The translations under genes and the position numbers were made by a program. Below the pieces are notes generated by a model. It was not told the DNA's origin. It saw only the letters and a list, made by a program, of their open reading frames with translations, and did no database searches. From CAZEJK01 sp964512045 (GTDB lineage Bacteria; Acidobacteriota; Thermoanaerobaculia; Thermoanaerobaculales; Sulfomarinibacteraceae), in contig CAZEJK010000097.1 of assembly GCA_964512045.1 (NCBI GenBank), positions 1-17,988 of the forward strand: a DNA stretch of 17,988 nucleotides. The letters run 5' to 3'. Shown here piece by piece: positions 1-8,460 of the stretch (positions are counted from its first letter, which is position 1; each line of letters opens with the position of its first letter).

Positions 1-188
1 ATCCAGTCCTCGAAGCGTGCAGCGACATCATGTGGTACCACCGCGGATGGCTCCGTGAGCAGCTGCAGCTCGCTCCATCCTGACGCCGCCGCAAGCAGCC
101 ACCGCGCCTCGCGCCGCGGGTCGGCGACGGTCACCGACCTGGCGTCGAGCAACCGGCGTCGACCTCGCTCGAGGAGGCGGGCCACCAC
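1..188 (-). CDS. prmC: PrmC/HemK, release factor glutamine methyltransferase (partial, N-terminal part)
   Basis: Only about 62 N-terminal codons are in the window; the gene runs off the left edge. The family methylates the Gln of the GGQ motif in peptide release factors using S-adenosylmethionine. The visible part reads VVARLLERG, then ADPRREARWLLAAA, then ELQLLTEPSAVVP and RFEDW, which matches the helical substrate-binding domain of PrmC; the catalytic NPPY motif lies outside. The first usable start is one of two adjacent GTG codons (188 or 185), about 10 bp past the prfA stop, and there is no clear Shine-Dalgarno, so translation is probably coupled to prfA. The position directly after prfA is the standard arrangement and supports the call. 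The start codon is uncertain because the frame is also open further upstream into prfA. Confidence 0.82.
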   Translation of the reverse strand, partial: MVARLLERGRRRLLDARSVTVADPRREARWLLAAASGWSELQLLTEPSAVVPHDVAARFEDW

Positions 189-198
189 TCGATCGGTA

Positions 199-1272
<1,074 letters not shown>

Positions 1273-1346
1273 GTCGGCTCACGACGCAGGTTCGCCGCTC
1301 AAAGCCAAGGTCCACTACGGACGACAGCTCGGAGCCGGACGGAACG

Positions 1347-1550
1347 TCACTTCTTCTGGCCGTACCGCCGCTCGAAGCGCTCCACCATGCCTGCGGTGTC
1401 CACCAGCTTCTGCTTGCCGGTGAAGAACGGGTGACAGGCCGAGCAAATCTCGAGTCGCAGGTCTGTTCGCGTCGAGCGCGTGGTGAAAGTGTTTCCGCAC
1501 GCACATCGCACCTCGACCTCTTCGTACGCCGGATGGATGTTCTCTCTCAT
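1347..1550 (-). CDS. rpmE: Ribosomal protein bL31, zinc-binding (C+) type
   Basis: 67-aa protein of the large ribosomal subunit. It starts MRENIHPAYEEVEVRC and carries the four cysteines C16, C18, C36 and C39 (CACG and CSAC) that mark the zinc-binding form of L31. In bacteria that have both forms, the C+ form is replaced by a cysteine-free paralogue when zinc is scarce; no paralogue is visible here. The ATG overlaps the TGA of the upstream secreted-protein gene (ATGA, 1547-1550), with the Shine-Dalgarno GGGAGAGG inside that gene's last codons. So its translation is probably coupled to an unusual partner, unless a promoter lies inside the upstream gene. Confidence 0.96.
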   Translation of the reverse strand: MRENIHPAYEEVEVRCACGNTFTTRSTRTDLRLEICSACHPFFTGKQKLVDTAGMVERFERRYGQKK

Positions 1551-2650
1551 GGTTCACCTCTCCCGTGCGGCATCCGCCGCGGACCCGGCAGTATACGCCC
1601 TGGTTCGACCTTCGGCAAGCTCTGCGGCTCATCTCCGAGCTTCTGCCCGTACCATCCCAGCAGCTTCCTGCGGCTCGCATCGTTCGCCTCGCCATCGGCA
1701 CGAAGGACCGACAGCGGGACGTACGGGCCTCCGAATCGGTACAGCTGGATCGAAGCCGTCGGCCACCAGCGTGCGGGACCCTTGCGCAGCAGGTGGAGCC
1801 ACACGTCGATCGACCAGGACGCGTACGGGTCCACACCGCGAGCACCGAGCTCAGACATGCTCTCTCCGATCACCTCGGCAGTATCGATCTCGCACGAGGG
1901 AACCAGCCACTGCTCGGCCGCCTCGATCGAGTAGAGGTACAACCCGTATGGTCGGGGCTCCCTCGGGCCTCGTGGTATGATCAGAAACTCCTGTAAAGCA
2001 GCGGCTTCGATGAACTGGACAAGGCCAATGCGGAGCTTGTCCGAGGTCGACAGCTCCAACGCGCGCACGTACAGGTCGATGTCCTCCGGCCGGTAGAGCC
2101 TGTCCAAGGCCTTCAGGCAGCCTTCCGGAGAGCGACGGAGCACCACTCCGGGACGGCCAGTGAACGACTGTTGCTCAGGGTACAGCGCAGCATCCAGCCA
2201 GAGCTCCGGCAGAGAGCGTGTGCGCAGGGTATCGGATACAGCACGGATCTCGCCCGCGAGTGCCCGACCCTGCTCGAGGGTCACCCCGCCGCGGACGTTC
2301 GGGAGCCGATCCGCGATCAGATCCCGGTACGCGAAGGCAGCGGCCTTCCGGAGCAACGGGTCGTCAGAAGTCGCCGCCTCGGCGTAGATCGGCAGCAGGA
2401 TCGGGTCATGGTACGCCGCCCCTCCGAGGAGCACGGCAACCCGTTGGCGTTGGTTGAGATCCTCGGCCCAGAGCTCGAGCAACGCGTCCGGTCCGGGCCA
2501 GCGCGTCATGACGAGCTGCTCGAACGCATCCCGCCGGTGCTCGAGGTAGTAGTCGTTCGTGAAGTTGGTAACGTTCGGCATCTCTGGGAGAGATGCACTC
2601 ACAGCAACGAGCGCGCTCAGTTGCATGACAGCGAGCAGTAGGGCACGCAT
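1547..2650 (-). CDS. Secreted alpha-helical protein of unknown function (HEAT-like)
   Basis: I do not recognise a named family. The 367-aa product starts MRALLLAVMQLSALVAVSAS, a short signal peptide with a likely cleavage after AVSA, so export to the periplasm is expected. No lipobox is seen. The mature part begins LPEMPNVTNFTNDYY and continues with amphipathic helices such as LLRKAAAFAYRDLIADRL that could form HEAT- or TPR-like repeats; this is impression only. The tail is basic and Pro/Gly-rich (RILPGPRRMPHGRGEP) and overlaps the rpmE Shine-Dalgarno region, so it may be little conserved. I chose the ATG at 2650 because AAAGGAG lies 5 bases upstream and the signal peptide starts there; an upstream start at 2689 would add 13 charged residues before it. 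It is divergent from truA and ends in a 4-bp overlap with rpmE. Confidence 0.75.
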   Translation of the reverse strand: MRALLLAVMQLSALVAVSASLPEMPNVTNFTNDYYLEHRRDAFEQLVMTRWPGPDALLELWAEDLNQRQRVAVLLGGAAYHDPILLPIYAEAATSDDPLLRKAAAFAYRDLIADRLPNVRGGVTLEQGRALAGEIRAVSDTLRTRSLPELWLDAALYPEQQSFTGRPGVVLRRSPEGCLKALDRLYRPEDIDLYVRALELSTSDKLRIGLVQFIEAAALQEFLIIPRGPREPRPYGLYLYSIEAAEQWLVPSCEIDTAEVIGESMSELGARGVDPYASWSIDVWLHLLRKGPARWWPTASIQLYRFGGPYVPLSVLRADGEANDASRRKLLGWYGQKLGDEPQSLPKVEPGRILPGPRRMPHGRGEP

Positions 2651-2723
2651 GACGCTCCTTTCGCCGTCCCCGTCCACCGGCCTCTGCACGGATGGGCTCT
2701 GGGACAGGAACGCCGCTCGTGCG

Positions 2724-2752
2724 AGGATAGCGTTGATGACCGTGAGAATGAA
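2724..2752 (-). promoter_or_regulatory. Weak candidate promoter for the minus-strand rpmE cluster
   Basis: On the minus strand a -10-like TATCCT (2729-2724) follows TTCATT (2752-2747) with a 17-bp spacer. It lies in the 85-bp divergent gap and overlaps the 5' end of truA. The match is modest, and no better candidate is seen in the gap. Confidence 0.28.
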
Positions 2753-3488
2753 GCTGACTGTGGCCTACGACGGTGGGGACTTTGCCGGCTGGCAACGACA
2801 GCCCGGCGTGCGCAGTGTGCAGGGGTGTCTCGAGGACACAATCGCGGAGGTCGTCGGTGAGCGCGTCAGCGTCGTCGGCGCAGGCCGCACCGACGCCGGC
2901 GTTCACGCCCGAGGCCAGTGTGCGCACGCAGATCTTCCGGTTCCCATCCCTCCCGCGGGTCTTCTTCACGCGCTCAACCACCGACTCCCCACCTCCGTTC
3001 GGATCCTCCGCTCGCGGCGCGTCCACAGCTCGTTTCACGCGCGGTTCGATGCAACCGGAAAACGGTACATCTATCGCGCGACATGGCATCCTTCGCCGCT
3101 GCCGTGGGCGGACCCGCTGACGGCTTGCGTTCGTCCGATCACCGAGGTCGATGCCCTGGTGCGCGCTGCCACGGTGTACGTCGGCCGGCATGACTTCGGT
3201 TCGTTCACCGTGCCAGAGGTGGCCATCAACGATACTGTTCGTACCGTCACCCGAGCCGAGGTCCACCTCGGCCCACGCCTCCTCAAGGTCGACGTGATCG
3301 GCAACGGATTCGTTCGCTATCAGATCCGACGCATGGTAGGGGCATTGCTCGAGGTGGGGCAGGGCCGGCGAGATGTCGCGGACATCGCCCGGCTGCTGTC
3401 CGAGCCCCAGCCTGGCGCACCGGTTGTGACCGCGCCTGCGGCGGGCCTGTGTCTCGAGCAGGTGTACTACCGCAGACCGATCGCATGA
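2736..3488 (+). CDS. truA: tRNA pseudouridine(38-40) synthase TruA
   Basis: Isomerises uridines 38-40 in the tRNA anticodon stem. The 250-aa length is normal. Family hallmarks in order: LTVAYDGGDFAGWQRQPG near the N-terminus, then GAGRTDAGVHARGQ with the catalytic Asp at residue 53, FHARFDATGKRYIYR, HDFGSFT and NGFVRYQIRRMVGALLEVG. I prefer the ATG at 2736, which has GAGG about 9 bases upstream; the ATG at 2748 would give 246 aa and has no clear Shine-Dalgarno. It is separated by 95 bp from uppS, so it may be transcribed alone or with the following envelope operon. Confidence 0.96.
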   Translation: MTVRMKLTVAYDGGDFAGWQRQPGVRSVQGCLEDTIAEVVGERVSVVGAGRTDAGVHARGQCAHADLPVPIPPAGLLHALNHRLPTSVRILRSRRVHSSFHARFDATGKRYIYRATWHPSPLPWADPLTACVRPITEVDALVRAATVYVGRHDFGSFTVPEVAINDTVRTVTRAEVHLGPRLLKVDVIGNGFVRYQIRRMVGALLEVGQGRRDVADIARLLSEPQPGAPVVTAPAAGLCLEQVYYRRPIA

Positions 3489-3552
3489 GCACAAGCGCTG
3501 TTTCTTCAAACCCTTGACACTGCCCACCCGAATCCCCTCAGAGGGCCACGTG

Positions 3553-3558
3553 TATGGT
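3553..3558 (+). promoter_or_regulatory. Weak -10-like element before uppS
   Basis: TATGGT lies about 25 bp before the uppS ATG, which would leave a leader of about 19 nt containing the Shine-Dalgarno. There is no -35 at a normal distance: a perfect TTGACA at 3514-3519 is 33 bp away, too far. Placement before a long operon is the main support. Confidence 0.22.
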
Positions 3559-3583
3559 AGACTGCCGCGTCTCGGGAGGGCCG

Positions 3584-4399
3584 ATGTACGATCGCGATGC
3601 CATCGCCCGGGCCGGCACACCGGAGCGGGCGGTTCTAGACCAGATCGATCCGCACCGTTTGCCGCGGCACATCGCCATCATCATGGACGGAAACGGGCGG
3701 TGGGCGCGCAAGCGGAACCTCCCGCGTGTCGAGGGACATCGCGCCGGGATCCGTGCCGTCCGTGAAACGTTGGAGACCTCCGCGCGACTGGGGCTTGAAG
3801 CGCTCACGCTGTATGCGTTCTCGACCGAGAACTGGAAACGGCCACGGTTCGAGGTTCTGACCCTGATGGGGCTTCTCAAAGAGTACCTTCGCCGTGAACG
3901 CGACACCTTGAACGAGCATAACCTGCGGTTTCGCCCCATTGGCGGCCTCGAGAGCCTGGACGCAACCGTTCGCTCTGAGCTCCAGCGGGCGGTGGAGTCG
4001 ACCCAGAGCAACACCGGCACCCTGTTTCAGATCGCCCTGAACTACTCCGGTCGTCTCGAGATCACGCACGCTGCGCGTGCCGCCGCCTCGGCCGCGCGCG
4101 CCGGTGAGGTGGAGCCCGAGGCGATTGACGCCAGCTGGGTCGAGGGCCAGCTGTACACCGCAGGTGTCCCCGATCCCGATTTGATGATCCGCACCTCGGG
4201 CGAGCAACGGATCTCGAACTTCCTCCTGTGGCAGGTTGCCTACGCAGAGATCCTCTTCTGCGACGTGCTGTGGCCGGACTTCACCGCCGGCGACCTGCTC
4301 AAAGCCATCGTCGATTATCAGCGTCGAGAACGGCGCTACGGTGGCCTCAACCCGACCGAGGGGGACGTGTTCGCCGGTGGCGACGATGCACTCCCGTGA
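3584..4399 (+). CDS. uppS: Undecaprenyl (polyprenyl) diphosphate synthase, cis-prenyltransferase
   Basis: Condenses isopentenyl diphosphate units onto farnesyl diphosphate to make the C55 carrier lipid for peptidoglycan and other surface glycans. The catalytic Asp is D35 in IAIIMDGNGRWARKR. Later motifs are YAFSTENWKRP, the C-terminal DPDLMIRTSGEQRISNFLLW, and YAEILFCDVLWPDF. At 271 aa it is slightly longer than usual because of an N-terminal extension before the core. The ATG at 3584 has GGGAGGG 3 bases upstream; an ATG at 3554 in the same frame sits inside the -10-like element and is less likely. It opens a tight uppS-cdsA-dxr-rseP operon, overlapping cdsA by 14 bp. Confidence 0.97.
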   Translation: MYDRDAIARAGTPERAVLDQIDPHRLPRHIAIIMDGNGRWARKRNLPRVEGHRAGIRAVRETLETSARLGLEALTLYAFSTENWKRPRFEVLTLMGLLKEYLRRERDTLNEHNLRFRPIGGLESLDATVRSELQRAVESTQSNTGTLFQIALNYSGRLEITHAARAAASAARAGEVEPEAIDASWVEGQLYTAGVPDPDLMIRTSGEQRISNFLLWQVAYAEILFCDVLWPDFTAGDLLKAIVDYQRRERRYGGLNPTEGDVFAGGDDALP

Positions 4400-5198
4400 G
4401 CTCGTCGCGGCGATCGTCGCCCCCGTACTGATCGCAGCGATCATCTGGCTTCCCACATGGGTGTTCCTCGCGATCATCATTGGCGCGGTTGGAATCGCCT
4501 GCCGCGAGCTGCTGGTGATGGCCAGGATCAGCGGCGTGCCGACCCGGACATGGTTCACCTACATCGTGCTCGCAGGAACTCAGATTGCCGCATGGTGGCA
4601 CGGTCTCGAGGGGCTTGCCTTGGGTCTGATCGTGTCGGTCATGGTCCTCACCGGCAGCTTCCTGTGGCACTCCCAGCGGCCAGCAGGGAGCTTGACGGGC
4701 ATCGCGGTGACGGTTTTCTGCGTGGTCTATCTCGGTGTGTGCAGCGTCTGCGTGGGCTGGCTGCGGCTGTGGGCTCCCACCGGGCTGGGCGTACCGCTCG
4801 TGCTGCTGTTCCTGGCGACCATCTGGATCGGAGACTCCGGCGCGTACTATGTGGGCAAGAGCCTGGGACGGCATCGAATGTCTCCCCGCATCAGTCCGAA
4901 GAAGACCTGGGAAGGGCTCGCCGGCGGAGTTGCTGCAAGCATCGCCACGGTGTGTGTCGCCCGGTCGCTCACCCTGGATGCTCTCCCCTGGGCTGATGCG
5001 GTGGCGCTTGGCGCCATCATCGGCATTACCGGGCCGGTGGGCGACCTGGTGGAGTCGCTGCTCAAGCGCGACACCGGCGTCAAGGACTCCTCGGGCCTGT
5101 TCCCGGGGCATGGAGGCATGTTGGATCGGACGGACAGCATCTTGTACGCCGCGCCGTGGGTGGTCGCGTACCTGGCAGCACGCGGGATCCTGGCATGA
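4386..5198 (+). CDS. cdsA: Phosphatidate cytidylyltransferase (CDP-diacylglycerol synthase)
   Basis: Inner-membrane enzyme that converts phosphatidate and CTP to CDP-diacylglycerol, the precursor of the phospholipids. The 270-aa product is mostly hydrophobic helices, starting MHSRELVAAIVAPVLIAAII. The CdsA signature lies at residues 224-250 (SLLKRDTGVKD, then GLFPGHGGMLDRTDS) with all the conserved Lys, Asp, His and Gly positions. PKKTWEGLAGG at 171-181 and IWIGDSGAYYVG are further family motifs. The start at 4386 overlaps the uppS end by 14 bp, and the stop overlaps the dxr start (ATGA), so translational coupling is likely on both sides. Confidence 0.96.
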   Translation: MHSRELVAAIVAPVLIAAIIWLPTWVFLAIIIGAVGIACRELLVMARISGVPTRTWFTYIVLAGTQIAAWWHGLEGLALGLIVSVMVLTGSFLWHSQRPAGSLTGIAVTVFCVVYLGVCSVCVGWLRLWAPTGLGVPLVLLFLATIWIGDSGAYYVGKSLGRHRMSPRISPKKTWEGLAGGVAASIATVCVARSLTLDALPWADAVALGAIIGITGPVGDLVESLLKRDTGVKDSSGLFPGHGGMLDRTDSILYAAPWVVAYLAARGILA

Positions 5199-6379
5199 GC
5201 GTACCGTCGAAACGGATCGCTGTGCTCGGCTCCACCGGCTCCATCGGTCGGTCGACCCTTGCCGTGGTGGAGGCCTTTCCCGAGCGTTTCCAGCTGGTGG
5301 CGCTCGCCGGTGGCCGCAACATCGAGCTGCTCGTCGACCAGGTGCACCGTCATCGGCCGTCGATCGTCTCGGTTGCAGACCCCAAGGCGGCCGCCGAGCT
5401 CGCCGAGCTCTTCCCAGACACCGAGGTGTGGCAGGGCAGCGACGGGCTCGGGGCCGTGGCGTGCCATCCGGACGCCGATATCGTGGTCGGAGCGGTGGTC
5501 GGATCGCTCGGGCTCGCGCCCACCCTCGCTGCGATCCACGCCGGAAAGGACATCGCCCTCGCCAACAAGGAGACCCTGGTGGTCGCCGGGGAGCTGGTCA
5601 TGGCGGCTGCAGACCGGCGGCAGGTCCGCATCATCCCGGTCGACAGCGAGCACAACGCGATCCACCAGGCGCTGCGCGTCGGTCCCCACGGAACCGCACG
5701 CAGGCTCATCCTCACCGCCTCGGGAGGGCCGTTCAGAACCTGGTCCCGAGAGCGGATGGCACGGGCCACGCGAGCAGATGCTCTGGCCCACCCGACGTGG
5801 TCGATGGGACCGAAGATCACAATCGACTCTGCCACCCTCATGAACAAGGGGCTCGAGATCATCGAGGCACACCACCTGTTCGGCGGGCTACCGGTGGACG
5901 TGATCGTCCATCCTCAGAGCATCGTCCACTCGTTGGTGGAGTACATCGACGGGACCCAGATCGCACAGCTCTCCATCAACGACATGCGCTTCCCGATCCT
6001 GTACGCGCTGGCGTGGCCCGAACGGCTACCGAGCCCTTTGGGGCGGCTCGACCTCACGTCTGTCGGCAGCTTGACATTCGAGCCACCAGATCCCGATCGG
6101 TTCCCGGCGCTCACCCTTGCCCGCACCGCCCTGGAGCACGGCGGGGCAGCTCCAGCAGTTCTGAACGCGGCGAACGAGGTTGCCGTAGCGGCGTTCCTCG
6201 AAGGCGAGATCTCCTTTTCGGGAATCACTGCCACGGTGGGCTCGGTGCTGGAGACGCTCACCGCAGAGCAGCTGCCGATGGCATCGCTTGACGACGCGCT
6301 CGAGGCGGACCGTCGAGCCCGGGAGCGGGCACGCAGCGAGCTTGCGAAATACCGCAGACGCTCAGCTCGGTTGGACTAA
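5195..6379 (+). CDS. dxr: 1-deoxy-D-xylulose 5-phosphate reductoisomerase
   Basis: Cytoplasmic enzyme that turns DXP into MEP with NADPH, the committed step of the MEP isoprenoid pathway; fosmidomycin is the known inhibitor of the family. The 394-aa length is standard. The NADPH loop GSTGSIG is at 12-18; metal ligands D150 and E152 are in IIPVDSEHNAI, and the third, E221, is in NKGLEIIEAHHLF. SGGPFR, HPTWSMGPKITIDSATLMNKG and VHPQSIVHSLVEYIDG are all present. It starts in an ATGA overlap with cdsA and is 4 bases from rseP. It supplies the isoprenoid units used by UppS in the same operon. Confidence 0.98.
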   Translation: MSVPSKRIAVLGSTGSIGRSTLAVVEAFPERFQLVALAGGRNIELLVDQVHRHRPSIVSVADPKAAAELAELFPDTEVWQGSDGLGAVACHPDADIVVGAVVGSLGLAPTLAAIHAGKDIALANKETLVVAGELVMAAADRRQVRIIPVDSEHNAIHQALRVGPHGTARRLILTASGGPFRTWSRERMARATRADALAHPTWSMGPKITIDSATLMNKGLEIIEAHHLFGGLPVDVIVHPQSIVHSLVEYIDGTQIAQLSINDMRFPILYALAWPERLPSPLGRLDLTSVGSLTFEPPDPDRFPALTLARTALEHGGAAPAVLNAANEVAVAAFLEGEISFSGITATVGSVLETLTAEQLPMASLDDALEADRRARERARSELAKYRRRSARLD

Positions 6380-6383
6380 GGCT

Positions 6384-7709
6384 ATGGTGTTGAACGTTCT
6401 TGTGTTCCTCGTTGTCCTCGGTGTCCTCGTCGTGCTGCACGAGGCAGGACACTTCGTGATGGCGCGCATGCTCGGCGCGCGCGCCGAGGTGTTCTCCGTG
6501 GGATTCGGCAAGCGGGTGTGGGGGTTCGAGCGCGGCGGGACCGACTACAGAATCAGTGCCATCCCGTTGGGCGGCTACGTCAGGATTCCCGGTCTCGGTC
6601 CGGACGAGTCGGATCTGGTCGGCGCGGAGAACGGTGGCGTGCCGATGCTCGACCGGTGGAAGCGCGGGCTCATCCTCGTCGCCGGACCTCTCAGCAACGT
6701 CGTCGCGGCTGTTGTTTTTGTGGCCATCGCGTTCATGTTCGGCATCGAGGTGCCGGCGTTCGAGAACGAGCCATCCGTGGTGGGCTGGGTCGAGGAGGGT
6801 TCGCCTGGAGACCTCGCCGGAGTCGAGGCGGGGGATCGCATTGTCGAGGTCGACGGCGCCGAGGTGGACACCTGGCGCGACCTGAACCTCGCCATGCTCA
6901 CAGCGGGTGGACGCGAGATCGAGATGGCCGTCGTGCGCGATGGTCAGCGGCTGACCTACCGGCTGACACCTGAGAAGGTCACCGAGTACCACATCGGGTA
7001 CGCGGGCGTCTTGCCCCCGGTACCGGCTCTCGTGGGCGCTGTTCAGGGTGGCTCGCCGGCGGACCGGAGCCGGCTCCAAGCCGGCGATCGGATCGTGTCG
7101 GTCAACGGGGATCCAGCGTACTACTACAACCTCGCGAGGCTGATCTCGCCACACCCTGACGAGGCGATCTCCCTGGTCGTCGAGCGAGAGGGCGAGACAT
7201 TCCAGATGGACATTACCCCGCGGCGGAACGGTGACCGTGGACAGATCGGCGTACAGACTGCGTTCCCCTCGAAGATCAAGCACCTCGGGGCAGTGGCGGC
7301 GATCACGGAAAGCGCCTCGGAGTGCTGGCGGATCACGACGGAGACGTTCAACATCCTCGGCAAGCTCGTCACCCGCCGCGCATCGGTTCGCCAGACGATG
7401 TCCGGCCCGATCGGTATTGCTCAGCTCTCGGGAGACGCCGCGCGCGACAGCGGGCGCAAGCTGATCTGGTTCATGGGGGTGATCTCGCTCCAGCTGGCGA
7501 TCTTCAACCTCCTTCCGATCCCGGTCTTGGACGGCGGACACCTGGCAGTGCTGAGCGTGGAAGGGGTGATCCGTCGCGATCTCTCGCCCCGACTGAAGGA
7601 GGGCGTGATGTGGATCGGGTTCATCCTGATCATGCTACTCCTTGCCGTCGTCACGGTCTTCGACATCATGCGGGCGCTGGCCGAGTGGCTCCCCCAGCTG
7701 GGGAGCTGA
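6384..7709 (+). CDS. rseP: RseP-type site-2 intramembrane metalloprotease with two PDZ domains
   Basis: Inner-membrane zinc protease of the S2P family; in other bacteria it cuts anti-sigma factors or signal-peptide remnants within the membrane. The 441-aa product has HEAGH at residues 19-23 in the first membrane helix and the second active-site motif LDG at 382-384 in NLLPIPVLDGGH. Between them are two PDZ domains at about 125-200 (GWVEEGSPGDLAGVEAGD) and 210-280 (GSPADRSRLQAGDRIVSVNG). A GxxxN-like GPLSN follows the second membrane helix region. Only 4 bases separate it from dxr. In Proteobacteria bamA usually follows rseP; here a PASTA protein does. No anti-sigma/sigma pair is visible nearby, so the substrate is unknown. 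Confidence 0.96.
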   Translation: MVLNVLVFLVVLGVLVVLHEAGHFVMARMLGARAEVFSVGFGKRVWGFERGGTDYRISAIPLGGYVRIPGLGPDESDLVGAENGGVPMLDRWKRGLILVAGPLSNVVAAVVFVAIAFMFGIEVPAFENEPSVVGWVEEGSPGDLAGVEAGDRIVEVDGAEVDTWRDLNLAMLTAGGREIEMAVVRDGQRLTYRLTPEKVTEYHIGYAGVLPPVPALVGAVQGGSPADRSRLQAGDRIVSVNGDPAYYYNLARLISPHPDEAISLVVEREGETFQMDITPRRNGDRGQIGVQTAFPSKIKHLGAVAAITESASECWRITTETFNILGKLVTRRASVRQTMSGPIGIAQLSGDAARDSGRKLIWFMGVISLQLAIFNLLPIPVLDGGHLAVLSVEGVIRRDLSPRLKEGVMWIGFILIMLLLAVVTVFDIMRALAEWLPQLGS

Positions 7710-7743
7710 GCGCGCCGGTGTCCCGCCCGGGAACGGCCAGATC

Positions 7744-7752
7744 TGCTAATCT
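7744..7752 (+). promoter_or_regulatory. Extended -10 element before the PASTA gene
   Basis: TGC-TAATCT (TG at 7744-7745, hexamer 7747-7752) ends 6 bases before the GTG start. An RNA start at the usual distance would fall at or next to the GTG, giving a leaderless message. There is no good -35. The hexamer includes an in-frame TAA, so no start further upstream is possible. Confidence 0.45.
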
Positions 7753-7758
7753 CGGCAG

Positions 7759-8460
7759 GTGTGGAGTCGACTCCTCGCCGTGGCCATCGGGACGCTGTGC
7801 GGCGTCACCGTGTTCTGGTTCGCACTGGTGCACACCGTGCACCGCGGCACCGTGAGCGTGCCGGATCTCCACGGCATGGATCAGCAGACCAGTCGCCAGA
7901 TGGTGCACGACCTCGGGCTGGAGCTCACTGTCGCCTCGCCTGGGGTGTTCAGCGCCGACGTGCCGCGGGACCATGTGGCGAACCAGCAGCCGCCGGCGGG
8001 CTTTCATCTCAAGACCGGCGGTACGGTCGTCGTCCGTCTGAGCAGCGGCGATCGAACCATCACGGTGCCAGACGTTGCCGGAACCGCCGTTCAGACCGCC
8101 GTGCGAGAGCTCGAGATGGCGGGGCTGACTCCGGGCCGACGAACAGAGTGTGAGGAGCAGGCCGCCGGCGAGGTGGTCCTGGCCACAGACCCCCCTGGCG
8201 GGGACAAGGTTGCCCCGGCGACCAGGGTGCATCTCCTGGTCAACCGCGTTCCGCGCAAGCCCCTGTGGATCATGCCGAACCTCCTCGAACGGTCGCTGCC
8301 TGAGGCGCGGCGGTTCGTTCGCGTGAACGGCTTGCGCATCGGTCAGGTGCACGAGGTGGAGTACCTCGGACAGACGCCGGGAACCGTTGTCCGGCAGTAC
8401 CCCCGATCCGGTGCGCCACTATCGCGATCTGACATCATCACCCTTTGGGTCAGCCGATGA
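7759..8460 (+). CDS. Membrane-anchored protein with three PASTA domains, no kinase
   Basis: A 233-aa protein with a single N-terminal membrane helix (about residues 4-24, LLAVAIGTLCGVTVFWFALV) followed by three PASTA domains at about 30-97, 99-163 and 168-233. Each has the pattern of VPD or MPN at the start, a helix, a QxPxxG-like turn (NQQPPAGF, TDPPGGDK, QYPRSGAP) and a final VxxxV strand. PASTA domains bind uncross-linked peptidoglycan or mediate contacts in Ser/Thr kinases and PBPs, but there is no kinase or transpeptidase domain here. The domains would face the periplasm. Start: GTG 7759 is the first codon possible after an in-frame TAA; GTG 7777, with GGAG 10 bases upstream, is an alternative. 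It overlaps rpe by 4 bp. Confidence 0.9.
   Translation: MWSRLLAVAIGTLCGVTVFWFALVHTVHRGTVSVPDLHGMDQQTSRQMVHDLGLELTVASPGVFSADVPRDHVANQQPPAGFHLKTGGTVVVRLSSGDRTITVPDVAGTAVQTAVRELEMAGLTPGRRTECEEQAAGEVVLATDPPGGDKVAPATRVHLLVNRVPRKPLWIMPNLLERSLPEARRFVRVNGLRIGQVHEVEYLGQTPGTVVRQYPRSGAPLSRSDIITLWVSR

Noticed and set aside
3489..3513. Terminator-like AGCGCT plus T-rich stretch after truA
   Set aside because: The palindrome has no loop and the flanks mismatch, so it cannot fold into a useful stem.
3514..3519. Perfect TTGACA before uppS
   Set aside because: No -10-like hexamer at 16-18 bp; the only TATGGT is 33 bp away, so the match is probably chance.
2406..3620. A 404-codon minus-strand frame opposite truA
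   Set aside because: Antisense to truA, no family motif, and it also overlaps the secreted-protein gene.
4735..6291. A 518-codon open frame over cdsA and dxr
   Set aside because: Out of frame with two well-supported enzymes and made of Arg/Trp/Ser-rich sequence typical of high-GC shadow frames.
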